A program made the position numbers and the translations under genes. 64,000 nt of DNA from Chrysaora quinquecirrha. Taxonomy: Eukaryota; Cnidaria; Scyphozoa; Semaeostomeae; Pelagiidae. The notes under the pieces were generated by a model that was given only the letters and a program-made list of their open reading frames with translations, ran no database searches and was not told the DNA's origin. The DNA is taken from NCBI GenBank assembly GCA_014526335.1, contig JACTAT010000016.1, positions 1-64,000 of the forward strand, in the 5' to 3' direction. Shown in pieces: positions 1 through 12,629 of this stretch (position 1 is the first letter of the stretch; every line of letters begins with the position of its first letter).

Positions 1-3000
1 AGATCATGACGCAGAAGGTAAATGAATATACTTATACCAAAAACCACGATTATAACAGTTGTTTCTTGAAATGTCTGTATATGATTATGAGGATTGAGGA
101 TCATTATGCTGAGTGCTGAGAAACGTGAAAATACTCGCAAACAGATAAGAGGCCTAAGCACATCCGAAGATTAAACCTTCGTAGATTTTATGTTTAAAAT
201 AAGCGTCCTACTCCTATTCCTTGAGTTTTTTTTAACATTTTTGTTGAATTGGTGAAATATTCACTTGTTTTCATTTTAACTTCATGATTTATGAATTCAC
301 TTTAGGGGACAAAAGTACATTGCGACGCTTGTCCTAAAATGGCGGCCAAGAGTATTGCCGAAGGTCCAAAAGACAAAAAATTTACATAACAAAGCCATGA
401 CTTCCAGATTTCGAGCGAAATATTGCAAGAGTTGTCTTGATAAAAAGCAATAAACATAACTACTTTTTGGCCCTTGACTCTTTCCTTTTTGAAAGCAAGA
501 TAGCTGATACCTTTGTTCCACGCTATAATTTTTACTGAGAAGTGTAGTTTTCACAAAGAAAACAGAAGTTATTGTGTGGAAAACCATTTCAGGTGTGTGA
601 CTATTGTTTAGGCCCAAAAGAGGGTATTTTTTTAGTGAATTTGAATTTGCAAATTCTTCTCTATAAACCCAAGAATTTGGTTCAAAATTAATTTGCTACA
701 TTTTATGATAACAACAGTTTTGAAGTATGTGAATGAAATTGTCCATAAAAGTTTCTGAAGACTCCTTCAAGTTCAAACTTTATTTTCACATTAAAGCAAG
801 AATTTCAAAAGTTACTGACCTAGAATCTTTATCAATATTTCAACCCCCGAATTCTTCTCTAACTGTACACTTTGAGCGAAAATTTAAATGGTAATTACAA
901 GTTTGATCTACTGTACTTTGTCTCAAAAAGCCATACATCTCTGTTTTCAAGACAACCTTTTTTCCAGAAAGTCTCGAATGCAATTCTTCCTGCGAGATTT
1001 TTGACCATTTTTTATCCAAAATGCGAAAAAAATCATTTAATTTTCATTCTAAATGAAAGTCAATGAAATTGTGAACATTTTCCTGCTAGTCTTTTGGCAT
1101 CTTTAGAATACATCTGACAGGAGGTTTAATAAGTTTCCTTTATTCCAGATGGCCAAGGAAAGAAGACCATAATTAAAAAGGTTTGTAGATATTTGTGAGC
1201 ATTAATATCTTTGTACTAAACTTATAGATCCCATCCTGGCCAGAGGTAGTAAAACTGCAGCAGCCAGTGATGCCAAATATATTTATTCTTACGCTGAAAG
1301 AGCAATTTGGAAATTAGTATTTTTGAATGGATAAGAGATGTTTATGTGAGCAAAAATGTTAAATAAGCTAAAACTTCTTTGAAATTTTTGACAAGTATAC
1401 CTTAAGAATTTTGTAGATAAATAACATTTATAGTATTTTAGATTTATATGATTTAAAATCCATATACAATATGATTTAGGGCTCATGTGCCTGTAAAGTA
1501 TTAATGGTTATTTTATAGGTACTTATTGGTGTTTCTTATGTCAATTAAGAATTATCAAATTGTATTTGTGCAGGTTTTTAGAAATATTTTTCCTTCAACT
1601 TTCACTTTGCTGGTCCAATCTTTATAGGTCATATTCATCTGTCATAAATTTTAAACCTGCTAGAAAAAAAATGAATATAGCAATTATATGATATGATATG
1701 ATTTTAAAACAATTATGCAAATTCTGCATAACAATAGCATCTCTACTCTTTTGCTTAGAATTGTGCATCATGTGGAGCAGAATGTCCAATCGCCAAGAAA
1801 AAGTGTCACTGTGGTGAAGAATTTGCTGTGAAAGGGCCAAGGCCGAAAAGAAAGCTGACGTCCTCAAATCCAACTAGGCTGAAGGAATATATTAAAAAAT
1901 ATGTGAGACATGGTGTAATAAATACTAGTCTCTTTTCAGTTTATTAGCATTTCTTTTAAAGGCTGTATTGACTTGACTCTAGCCTCACATTGACCAGAAA
2001 ATTAAATAGCCCATTGGCTTGCATATCTTAGCATATTTTTCATTATATCATTGTCTGGTTAATGAAAAGATTTATTAAAGTATCATCATTTGTGAAGCAG
2101 TGCTTGTTGATTCTTTGTTTGAGAATCAAGATGTATGATACAATTCCTTACAGGCAGAAGCTTTGAAAGAAAATTGTGGCACAAATGTTATCGTGATCTA
2201 TTCAGCAAGCCACACAAGATTAGCTAAAAGTGGTCATCAATCTATTGTTCACGATGTTACAACGTTTGCAACTGATGGTGCTGCAGCAAATTTCATGGGT
2301 GAAGGAGCCATTGACACACGTCCTGAAACTGGCAAGAAAATTTTGAATCTGATGAAAGCATTCATGAAAGGTAGAGGTTGGGTTTTTCATTGCTTTTTAT
2401 TTTCTAAATTGATGGTCAAGGTGGGCATTGTATTCTTGCGGATATTGATTAATGTTCATAATTTTTTAGCATTCAATGCTTAGCTTTCAAAATTATCAAT
2501 ATCCTGAAAAATAAATGCCAACAATTTGTTGAATATCAGCTCTAATCTTTTCAGCATCTGAATCCAAAGTAAACAATCCTGGCAATGGTAATTCACCAGG
2601 TAATATTAATATATAAATTAAAGTAATCATACATTCCAATAAATAAATTTGGAAAATTAAATTTTCAACAATTTAATTTTGATTGGCTGAAAGTTTTAAA
2701 TAATTTTAAATTGGAACAATGCCTGTCCAAAATTTTGATGGTCTAAAGTTTTTTAATTCTTTGAAATAAGAAAATGCAAAGAATAGACTTTCCAAGAAAA
2801 ATTAAAAGCGCATTAGGTCTTTGACAATATTGCAGATGAATTTGTTTTGAACCTTGATCAAACACCACTGTCATGTGTGTACAGATCACATAGTTACATG
2901 AAGGGTGCCTAAATTATATCACTATTTCAGCCAAGCAGAAAAATAACTGGAACATTTACCAAATCAAAGACTGGTGAAATTTCCAATACTGTGAATTAAT

Positions 3001-6000
3001 ATCCAAAGGTTTTGTCCTAAATTCTCAAAAATAGCATGCAAAAGTCTTCTGTCCAAAGTGTAATGTTTGAAACATTTCAGTCTGAAAGCTTTCAATTTTG
3101 ATGCATCTTTTACTTTGAGCTCTTGTATTTCGATCAATGGTAATTAAATAGATTATTTGACCTCAGAGTATGTTTATATCATCATTTCCAATTTATAAAA
3201 GTTAAAATGACCTGAAACAATCTGTAACCAGAATTTGTAAATTTAGCAGCTCTTTTTTTTGCTTCACATTTGTAAAAAACGGTTTCGTGATTAATTAATT
3301 GGAAAAATCTCAGTTTATTGTAAAATTTTTCTTGTGTTTGTAATTTTCAACTGCTTTTTATGCTGCAAAAATGTGCCATTTCTCTTGAATTCACTGTATA
3401 TACTAAAATCTATAATTCATTAAGCTTTCATTCTATATGTTTCTTCCAAAAAGGTACAACAGAAATTGTTGAGTTGCCCAAAACTAATTGTTCAGATCAA
3501 TCAGAAAAAAAGTCTAGTAAGTTTGCACTTTCTTGTTCTGTTTTGATGATTGAAAATAGTTTTACAGTAGATTTGCAAGACAGATATAAACAGTTTGATT
3601 GCACTTTCTTAACTAATATTGTAATTGACTGTTCTCTTGGTGGTTCTTCACGTCCTTCCTGCTCTCGGACAACCCCTCGACCGACTGACCTGTTCAATTT
3701 TTGGTTAACATTCTAACTGGTGGCTGTGTTCTAACTGGTACAAACGTTGAAAGCACATTGAATCATCAGGACCACGCCCATATATCTCAAATCCATTTTA
3801 AAATCTAGGGTACCACCCTTGATGAAAAAGCACCATAAAACCAAAACGGGCCTAAATTTTGGCCCATTTTCTGACCTTCTTGTGTGTCAGCCTGACGTCA
3901 CAATACCTTTTTCTCACCCAAAGTCCACTGCAGCCAATAGCACTCCCGCAACTCTACCTAACAATGTTTGTTCAACGGTTTGCCCACACAGTTGTCCCAA
4001 ACTTTTTAATCAAAGTTTTCCCCTATTTAATCCCATGTATATGTACTCAATGGGCGGTGAATCCAACATACATCTTTTCTTTGCTATCACAGGATCATTA
4101 GATGGTGATATAATGCAAAATTTACTTAAAGCAGAAAGCAGCAGCTCTGACTCCAGTGAAACAGCTTTTCTTGGGATTCCTGCCCCATCTGGTACTGCAG
4201 ATAGCTTGGAAAAAGGTAGCTCAACAGAAAGCTTTGTCATAGCTTCTAGTAAGTTTACAGTTTCTGTTTGTGATTAAATTATCAATATGTAGCGTAGCAC
4301 TGGTCTTCAGCATGCACCTTGCTTGCTTGCTTACAATTTTACTTTGTTAATGCTCTCATTCATTTTAACATTTTCTTTACTTTACGCATTAAGATTTCAG
4401 TAGCTATTCTTGGTAAAAAATTTGCAAAAGGAATTCATCAGATTATTTGTTAGGCATGAGGAACTGTATTTCAGAGATTAAAAAGTAAGATATCTCTTAC
4501 TTTAAAGGAAACAACTGCAGACTTCAAATAAATTTAAGTTTGAAGAAAGAGACCATAAACATTGAATTTGCAGTTTCCAAATGAAACTGTGAAGTATATG
4601 TTTATCATCTGTTTCTTCATGCTCAAATTTCTTACTTTCTTACTTTAATGGTGAATATTTCCCACTAAGATTGTTCATGGGGCTCCTGATCCCTGTTGCC
4701 TTTTTTGTGAAAATATTTATCTTTTAGGCCGAGCCACAGCTAGCCACCATTTTGAGAAATTTGGTGCAATACCTCGTAATTTATAAAAGTTAAAAACCAC
4801 CGGAAACCAGCTGAAACCAGCTGAAACCACCTGAAACCAGCAGCGAAACCAGCTGAAACCAGCCGAAACCAGCCGTTCTCACCTTAGGACAATGAAACTT
4901 GTTTACAGGATTCGAGAACTCTTTTGGGAATGCGCACTTAGCTCGCATAAACAAATCCCGTTCCTCTGAGATATCTCGGAGACATCGACAAAGTTATTAA
5001 TGGAATGGAACATGTGTTCTATTCAAGAGACGTTTTGCTAGTAAATGAAAGAAACGTATCATTTGTGTCAGAAGAAGAATAACCCTTTCAATCAGCCCGA
5101 GTTTTAAAAAAACACCCCTTTAGTTGTATATTAGTGCTCTTGGTAATTTTCTACAGCTTGCTTATGCTGCAAAATGTGCCATTTCTCTTCAATTCGCTGT
5201 ATATACTTAATAATCTATTAAGCTTTCATTCTATATCTTCTAAAAGGTACAACAGAAATTGTTGAGTTGCCAAAATCTAATTGCTCAGATCAATCAGGGA
5301 AAAGTCTAGTAAGTTTGCACTTTCTTCTTCTGTTTTGATGATTGGAAATGTTTCCTCTGCTAGATCTAGAAAATGGATCTTAGATCTCACTCTCTTCACT
5401 TGACAGGATTTGATTTCTGGCTACCTGACTAGCTCTTCGCTGCATTATGCATTCAGAAATTAAAATGTATATGTATTCAATAGAACCTGATAATGCATTG
5501 ATAATTTTGCATGGGAATACAATTTTGATGCCATTTTTAAATGAATGTATTTTATTATCTGGAATCGACAGATATTTTAGCATTATTTTTCATTGCATAA
5601 GTGATCTTATCTTTAACATCTGTATCTTTACTATTCATTAGCTTTCTTTGTTGTCACAGGATCATTAGTCAAGAACATAAAGCGAAAACGAAAATGCAGC
5701 AACAGCAAAGAAGCTTTTCTTGGGATGTCTGCCCTCCCTTTGCTTCAAGTAGTCAGGAAAAGACAGCTCAACAGAAAACTTTGTGATTGCTTCAAGTAAG
5801 TTAACAGAGATTTTGTTTTCAAAGCCAAAACCAAATTGGTAAAGCTGTATTTGAGGGGGTCAGACCAACGCACTGTGACATTTAGGAGAATAGGAATATG
5901 TCAAGCCTCAGTAAAACGTATACATTTTAGACTACATTATATAGAGTTCAGGTTACAGGAAATGAAACTGGACAAGTTGAATTAAATTAAACAATTACTA

Positions 6001-7732
6001 CCATGATTGTTAGTTGCAAATAAGGGAAGTTGAATGTATGTTGTTTTTCAGTTTATACTGCCCTTAGGGTACTAGGCCAGATTTGACGGACGCTGGGATT
6101 TGCTATAAATCACTGTTAAAACATGTTTTAGTTTTACTTGGCAAAATTGGCTGAAATGAAAACTACCCGTGTACACTATTTGTTCATCTAATCTTCTAAA
6201 TATATTTTGACTTCTGCGAATGTAATGCATTAACTCCTGCCACTGAAGCAAAATGGTGCTAATTATTTTTTTGCTAATTAAGGCCTCAGGATCTAATCAC
6301 TGTACTGTACTGAGGTTCAGTTGGCCAAAAAATTCCAATTTCCAGTCAGTGACAGTGTATCATGTTATTAAGACCATGGCTCTTTCGAATTTACATTTCA
6401 ACTCAATTTGATCATGGATATTGCAAACCTTTACAAAATTAGTCAACATTTTCCTTTCATTATTTGCCAGACACATCCGTAGGAGATTTAAGAGAATGAA
6501 TTAGGTAATTTTCAAATAGATTAATTGCATCATATTATTGTCTTTCTTTCAAGATAAAGTAACAAATATAACAAAAATTAAACAGATTTGGTTTTTTATT
6601 TCAATTCACTTCATCCCCCGTGGCTTAGAATGGCTTCTTTACCAAGACAACAAAATTTCCTTTTGTCAGAGTACGGTCGAGGGCAGGCATTTAAAAACTC
6701 AAAATCTAATGATAATGATGTTGAGTAATTACCAAGAGTAATTTTGAAAAGTCAATTTTGTAAAAAGTAAGAAATTCAAAGTAGTTTTTCATGTTTACTG
6801 CATTTAATTCAAAGATAAAACTTCTATGTGGCAAATCTCGCCTCTCCTTCAATTAAGCGGAAAATGCAATACAAACAAAACGGAAATTAACAAGCTACCC
6901 AGAAAGTAAACAAATATGACTTGATTTAAACTGGAGTATTTTGTTTCGGATTTTTTTATCTAAGCTCTGGGAAAACCAGGCCAATAAATCTTAATCATTC
7001 TCCAAATCCCGCTGATACTGTTCCATTATGTTGCCCGGAAAGTTTGCTGATTTTTTTCATCTCCTTGTCACAGGTTCAGCAAGTCAGGAATTGAAATCTA
7101 AAGAAGTCTGTTCACTTGAAGACGAGAGCAGGAGCAGTACATCAGAATTTGCAACGAATATAGATGGACCAATTGATAATTCTATTATCAAGACAATATC
7201 AAATACTGGTAAAAAGCTAACACTTGGTAAGCTGCAATGTCATTCATCAATTCATTCATTCAACGACCATGTCCTGTTCTGTTAATGTAGGGTGTAATTT
7301 TTCCATTTATAAATGCAAGTTTTGCGAAAATTGATTCTTTTATAGTACTTTCTTCAGGAGATATTCCCAAATTCTTAAAATAAGGTTTTTCAAGTATTAA
7401 ATGTTGTCCAAAAACTTCAGAAAATCTATATTCATAACCTTGAATCTGTTGTAGATGAGATTAACTGGACATGGGAAACTATGAAGGGACGAAGAGTGCA
7501 GATTCTATGGCCAACACTGACTCCAAATAAAGATGAAGATGATTTGTGGGGTAACAAGTATTGGGAGGCAACTTTTACTAATGAAACCTTGCACTGTGTT
7601 GATATTTGCTATAATGGATTCTTTTCAGATCTCGATGGAAACAGATCCTTCAATGAACTTGGAAAATGCACCACCACTACGTCAAAGTCCAATTTGATTA
7701 GGAACTGGACAATTAGAATATTACGACACTAA
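1..7732 (+). CDS. Multi-exon gene with N-terminal UPF0547-type zinc ribbon (5' partial)
   Basis: Exons by splice sites and continuous phase: 1-17 (continues from before the window), 1149-1180, 1759-1902, 2154-2370, 2555-2599 (or ending 2587), 3454-3516, 4093-4248, 7074-7208, 7455-7732 (TAA). The third exon carries NCASCGAECPIAKKKCHCGE, the Cys-x2-Cys / Cys-Pro / Cys-x-Cys-Gly pattern of the small UPF0547 zinc ribbon, followed by a basic stretch (KGPRPKRK). The 2154-2370 exon encodes a compact globular-looking segment (VIVIYSASHTRL...). The exons at 3454 and 4093 are Ser/Glu-rich linker. The last exon is Trp-rich (INWTWETMKGRRVQILWP) and ends ILRH*. All junction phases agree across nine exons, which is strong support for one transcript. 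Beyond the zinc ribbon I do not recognise the protein; a DNA/RNA-binding role would be inference only. The intron between 4249 and 7073 holds a degenerate duplicate of the preceding two exons. Confidence 0.6.
4803..4874. repeat. Decameric tandem repeat (GAAACCAGCT-like)
   Basis: Seven to eight imperfect copies of a ten-base unit (gaaaccagct / gaaaccagcc) inside the intron of the zinc-ribbon gene. The unit boundaries drift by a few bases in the middle copies. Confidence 0.75.
5146..5815 (+). repeat. Degenerate duplicate of two upstream exons
   Basis: 5146-5349 aligns by eye with 3346-3551 and 5620-5815 with about 4050-4265, including the splice acceptors (exon copies begin at 5247 and 5660) and donors (gtaagt-type at 5309 and 5796). 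The first copied exon is one base shorter than its source (62 versus 63 nt). In the resulting frame the second copied exon meets TAG almost at once (gat cat tag). The duplicate is therefore probably skipped or dead, although its splice signals survive. Confidence 0.65.
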
Positions 7733-7768
7733 TACTAACTGGTTATTTTCAAAATTTTATATTTGCTT

Positions 7769-8006
7769 TCAAAGGTCTGATCGAAAGGTGTGAAATCGAC
7801 CGGACCTGCGAGGAAGCTCGGAATTTTGGCGCTCAATTTCTAAAATTTGTGGCGCCAAAATTGCGTTCAGTGCAACTTTGATGTTATTCAAACAGATTTC
7901 TGGCGTTGAGTAAGATACTTGATTTATACAAGGAGTTGATAGAACTGAGTGAATGCTTTCTTTAACAAGTCTGTTTTTCCAGTTCTTATCCTCGTCAATC
8001 ACTTTT
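7769..8006 (-). repeat. Inverted partial copy of the Penelope-like 3' region
   Basis: This segment is the reverse complement, with scattered changes, of 8256-8490: the reverse strand again encodes VIDEDKNWKNRLVKESIHSV. The two arms are separated by about 250 bp, so the transcript could fold into a long stem. Confidence 0.7.
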
Positions 8007-8029
8007 TTTTATTCCCTTAATACACTTAA

Positions 8030-8640
8030 AAAGTCGCTTTCAAGGCCAAAAGACAAAGTTGACGATCTTGAAAATCAAACGTGGTATACAAAATACCATG
8101 TAGAGATTGTCCTAAATCAAATATAGGACAATCGAAAAGAGAGACAGGAACTAGGCTGAAAGAACACAAATCAAATGTGACCCATGGTCGAACTGACAAA
8201 AGTGATCTTGCCAATCATTGTAAGACGGAGAAACACCAGATGGATTGGGATAACATTTTAGTGATTGATGAGGATAAGAACTGGAAAAACAGACTTGTTA
8301 AAGAAAGCATTCACTCAGTTCTATCAACTCCTTGTATCAATCATCTTGAAATCCCAGAAATCTGGTTGAATAACATCAAAGTTGCACTGAACGCAATTTT
8401 GGCGCCACAAATTTTAGAAATTAAGCACCAAAAATTCCGAGCTTCCACGCAGGTCCAGTCAATTTCACACCTTTCGATCAGACCTTTGCAATAAATAGGC
8501 AAATAACCACATTTCTCATTGCCCGATGATGGTAGACGGATCTCTCCCGAAACGTTGCCCAACTAAATATCAAAGGCTTGTCATGATAAGTGGTGACTAT
8601 CATGTCTAATACGGATCAAAGTGTTAATTTGATAATTTAC
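8030..8640 (+). mobile_element. 3' end of a Penelope-like retroelement (GIY-YIG endonuclease region)
   Basis: The frame 8081-8494 reads MVYKIPCRDCPKSNIGQSKR then ETGTRLKEHKSNV, matching the Cys-motif and GIY-YIG-like C-terminal endonuclease (VYxIxC..C...YIGxTxRxxxxRLxEH) that closes many animal Penelope-like elements and related reverse transcriptases. Here the canonical YIG reads NIG, one sign of decay. No reverse transcriptase is present upstream, so the element is 5'-truncated. Downstream, 8522-8553 has a hammerhead-like core (gatga ... cgaaac) typical of these elements' terminal repeats. Confidence 0.65.
8522..8553 (+). ncRNA. Hammerhead-ribozyme-like motif (degenerate)
   Basis: ccgatgatgg ... 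ctcccgaaacg carries the GAUGA and CGAAAC core boxes of a minimal hammerhead ribozyme with a short stem II between them. The invariant CUGAUGA reads CCGATGA, so U4 is missing and activity is doubtful. Penelope-like elements are known to carry such motifs; the assignment here is by position and core boxes only. Confidence 0.35.
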
Positions 8641-8677
8641 GGTAGGAAGATTTTTCTTTTATTTATATCAAAGCAAT

Positions 8678-11273
8678 TTAATTAATATTATATGTTTTTT
8701 TTATGTGCGAAACTGCCTTTTCCAGTTTTCCAGTATCAGGTCGTCTTCCTGGTTTGTTACCAATGCATTCTTGGGTAAGGCTGCGCACATAGCTTGTTAT
8801 GTTGCCAACTCCTTTGGCATGCACTCTAAAATGCCACATGAGGACATATCCCATGCAGTATATGTCACTGTCAAAGGAAAGTGATATGTGACCCTGCTTT
8901 ACATCACACGGAAGACAACAAAGGTCGCCAAATCTCTCAAGCATTCTTGGTCCATTCACTAAATATCCGTCTGTGCCGTAACACGAATTGCTGAACCCAC
9001 ACAACACCACTGTATTATTGCCAGTGTCTACCAAAATGTTACTCGGATTGATGTTGTTGTGAAGTACTTGTTTTCTTTGCAAGTGCAACACAATCTCTAT
9101 AAGTGATGTAACACATCTGCCAAATTCTTCACTGGTTTTAAAGACCACTGAATTTAGCTGCTGACAGGTATGATTGTGTGCCGACAAGACCAATTTTGGA
9201 GCATAGCCTCTCACGACACCAAAGGCATGTGGTATTCCTGGATGACTACTTAAAAGCATAAGGATGTGATATTCCTTGCACACAGCTGAGAATGTCACTC
9301 CTTTGTATACTTTTACAGCACAAGAACTTCCCTTAAACATGGCATCGTAAACGTTAGAATTCGGGCCCTTTCCGATCAAGAGTCCCATCGACAATTCAGC
9401 TTCATCAATGATGCTTACTCCTTGTTGTAGGAGTGTCTCATTTGATTGAACTCTGTTGTCCACAGTGGCAGCAGAGAGTAGGTTATAGCCTCTAAAGTTG
9501 GTTACTTTATTTAATTTCTCCATGATATCGCGTGATTGCATACCGCTGGCGTAATTAAATTTCAGTTGCATTTCATCTACCATTTTTTTCATCTTCTTGC
9601 ACTTTTCTTGTGCAAACTCAGTCTTCTCTTGTAGCCTTTCTATCTCCAATGCCGATCTTCTTCTTGAAACTTCGCACTCATCGTGCTGACATTTGTCTCT
9701 CAGGCGTGTCTTAATTTCCTGTAGAATACAAAATGTTGATGTACTTGCTATAAATAAGCAACTATCCTACGACTTAGCATTTGATCCTGTGGGTCACCCA
9801 CAACACAGCATGAAATAAACAGTCATATCGCATTTTTGATAGGAAATGAGTGGGACTTGAATATAACCAGTTCTTCCTCAATCTTTTTTGACGTATTAGT
9901 TACTAAGTATTTATAATGTAAAGTAGTTAAATGGAGAGCCCCTTGAAAACCAGCACATTGCTGAAGGGTTACTTGTGATGAAATGAAATGAAATGAAACG
10001 TATATATTTTGCATTGTATATTTACTTGTTTCTTCAGAACGAAATCATCACTTCCGATCAACTAATCTAGTATTTCGATCAACTATGTAGTGTGTCTAAG
10101 TAGTGTAATGTAATATTTAAATACGTAATGTATCCTAAATTTCTAGCGTATCTCTGTAGAACTGTATTGATGAATGATTGATTAATTGATTAAGAATATG
10201 GGTATTATTTAGCTGTAATGTTTCTGCGTTGTTCGTAGCGATTTAATGTTCAGATTTTGATTTTGTAATCAGGTGATTTAGTAGATGCTCTAGAGACTAC
10301 GAGTTATATGATATTGCAACCCGCACTGTTACTAAACCATTCACGCTTGTTTTCGATTGGCTCAAATACCTCTGTCTCGTGATCTGGTCTCCATAACGTT
10401 GCATCATTGAGTTCTGCCTCGATCTCACTAAATGATCCTGAAGGATTCACTTGTACTGGCAAATCTCCAACTGTAAAACTTGAATACTCTTCCTCGAATT
10501 GCTCCGTTACTGCCTCTTGACTCCCTATGGCGAGCAAACAAAAGTTTTAGCGCGTAAATTTTTATAACTAGATACGAATTCTTTGACTATATGTACGGTT
10601 ATCACTTAGAAATCATTTTAGAGACTCTTGTTTTGTAGGGGGTGTTTGGGTCTTACAGTGAAACGATTTTGCCAAAATCCAAACGGCCCCGTTATTATAC
10701 AGCCAATCGTTTAAAGAAATTTTCTATTATAGTTGCAAATAAATAGCTATTTTTAACATTAATACGGTATTGAAACATGTCAGAACCTTAAGACTCGAGA
10801 TTCCACAGATATTTTAAACATTAACTGTCACAGTATTCCTTTTCTCTCTTATTCTTCCATTATATGACGACTGAATCAAGGTTGTTGCACCCTGAGAGGA
10901 TTCCCTGACCTGATATATCTACCATTTTCAAGAAAATGTTGCGTTCGACCCAGATCTCTTTGAAAAGAAAGGCCTTTATTCTTTGCAAAGGCCGTAGTCT
11001 ATTCTATTTACGGTACATGCTCACAAAGCAGATGGAAAATACTGCAACTTCTTATAACTTGGTTAAGATAAGGAAAATTTAGGGTAGTTGTTCCGTACCT
11101 TCAACACAGTCTTCACCCTGACCCAGATCAGTGTGCATTTCCGTACTCACGGCATCTTGAGTGATCGAGTTGGCCTCTCCTTCTCGCGCTCTTCTTCTTC
11201 TCCTATACTCTCGCTTTTTCCAAGCCTTGTATAACTGCTTATTTGTTTTCTCAGATTTTCTTCCGTCCTCCAT
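8678..11273 (-). CDS. Predicted pseudokinase with basic/coiled-coil N-terminus
   Basis: Favoured model, 3 exons: 11273-11099 (MEDGRKSEKTNKQLYKAWKK, then an Arg-rich run), 10524-10370 (acidic), 9718-8678. The phases fit, but the donor at 10369 is inferred. If it is not used, the first two exons form a separate small gene ending at 10304 and the kinase exon needs another 5' exon. The last exon opens with a coiled coil (about 70 residues) and then a kinase-like domain: glycine loop IGKGPNSNVYDAM, VAIK-like lysine in CAVKVYK, alpha-C glutamate in CKEYHIL. The catalytic loop reads LHNNINPSNILV (HRD Asp lost, Lys replaced by Asn) and the DFG site reads LCGFS (metal-binding Asp lost). It ends KKTYNIN*. 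Known biology: such domains usually bind or scaffold rather than phosphorylate. Its closest kinase family cannot be told by eye. Confidence 0.62.
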
Positions 11274-11612
11274 TTTATTTTCCCAGAAAATGCTGTACAA
11301 CTGCTGCTGAATAACGAATGTATAACAAACGAAAAGAACGAATTGATTTATAACCACCAACGGTCGTAAGGAGAAGTCTGATTTATAACTTTTGTCAAAA
11401 ATTATTTTCTAAGGGCGAAGGGAATCACCCTGTTCGTGGTCAAAGTGATAGGGGGGGGTCACAGGGAGGTCTCCTTTTCGACATTTCCGAAAAAAATTCC
11501 AATTTCACATTTATGCATCATGTTTCATGTAAATAATATAAATGGTAAAATAAAAAAATAAGAGTATTCCCACTCAGCAGCCCTCTCAACATACAGTGAT
11601 GGAAGCCTTGTA
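11274..11612. other. Intergenic, no gene seen
   Basis: Upstream flank of the pseudokinase gene. It contains a G-run (gggggggtcacaggg) near 11451 but no coding frame or recognised repeat. Confidence 0.5.
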
Positions 11613-12014
11613 CACGCTTTTTTTTTATAAGGAACCTACCTCAAGGCCTAGTTCTTAAAGTTCCTTATTTTTGGACCTCTTTTGAGGCAATTTTAGTTCA
11701 AAAGTTCCTTAATAGTTCCTTAATTTTAGCTGCACATACAGTGGTCTTAACAATAAAAGAGAGACACTTGCATGTGAGAAAAGCTCGAGACTACTCAACG
11801 AAACGTTTGATACATGCTTAACGTACAATTTATGTGATTTTCGACTGCAAATGAATGGAACCGGCTTTCTAATTCTTGATTATTTGCAGTGATAAAACTA
11901 TTCAACAATAAAAAGTTCTTTAGTTATTTTCTCTCTAGTAGTATAAGTTCTTTAAATTTTCGGGCCTTCTACATGTATTCCTTATAAAGTGGTTCCTTAT
12001 AAAAAAAAAGCGTG
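11613..12014. mobile_element. TIR element (about 400 bp) with TA target duplication
   Basis: The ends are inverted copies of cacgctttttttttataagg (left at 11613, right ending 12014), flanked on both sides by TA (11611-11612 and 12015-12016). There is no coding capacity. The size, TIR and TA duplication fit a non-autonomous Tc1/mariner-type MITE, but the family is not identified. A related half-like segment lies at about 42330-42460 in an ANKMY1 intron. Confidence 0.7.
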
Positions 12015-12629
12015 TAAAGTCTAATATAAATAATATCCATAGCTGAGGATACTGAGCTTCCACAGCTTATTTGCATTATAAAAATTTTGTCCCGTCTTTG
12101 GGATTTCAAAAATGAAGCACATCTCATGGGAGACCCTTTTAAATTATTCCCCAGTTTTCACCCCTTTGATGGATTATGTGAGGAAATTCACTACAGGAGA
12201 TTTATATGACCACATTTACTATTCGAGTCTTCTGTAGAAGTAGAGAGTAGGTGCTCATACGAGACATTCCCTTTTCTGTGCTTCTGTCTTGCTATTGTGT
12301 GATACGGCAGTTGCAGATGTGTTGTGGCTACTATTTTGTAGGGAGAGCACAGATCACAAAGCTTCCGAAGAATCTTTAGAGTCGATTATATGGAGTAATT
12401 AACTACAAACATGAGCAGTTGATTTCAAATGATGAAATTGATGTCATCATTGTTTCTTGTTGTGTTGTTGCTGTCATCTATAAGTTTTGCTCGAAACTGA
12501 ATACCCTCGTAAACCAGTCGTGGGTATTCTGGCTACCCATCTGCATCTTTTTTGCTTTGCTTTGACTTCTTGAGCTTTTAACTAATTTAACCCCCACACC
12601 ATACCCCGGGGGCTACTTGATTAAGTTTC
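12015..12629. other. Intergenic, no gene seen
   Basis: AT-rich unique-looking DNA without a convincing frame. It ends in a short GC-rich patch (ccccgggggctacttgat) near 12605 that resembles, in inverted form, the patch near 13680. Confidence 0.45.
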
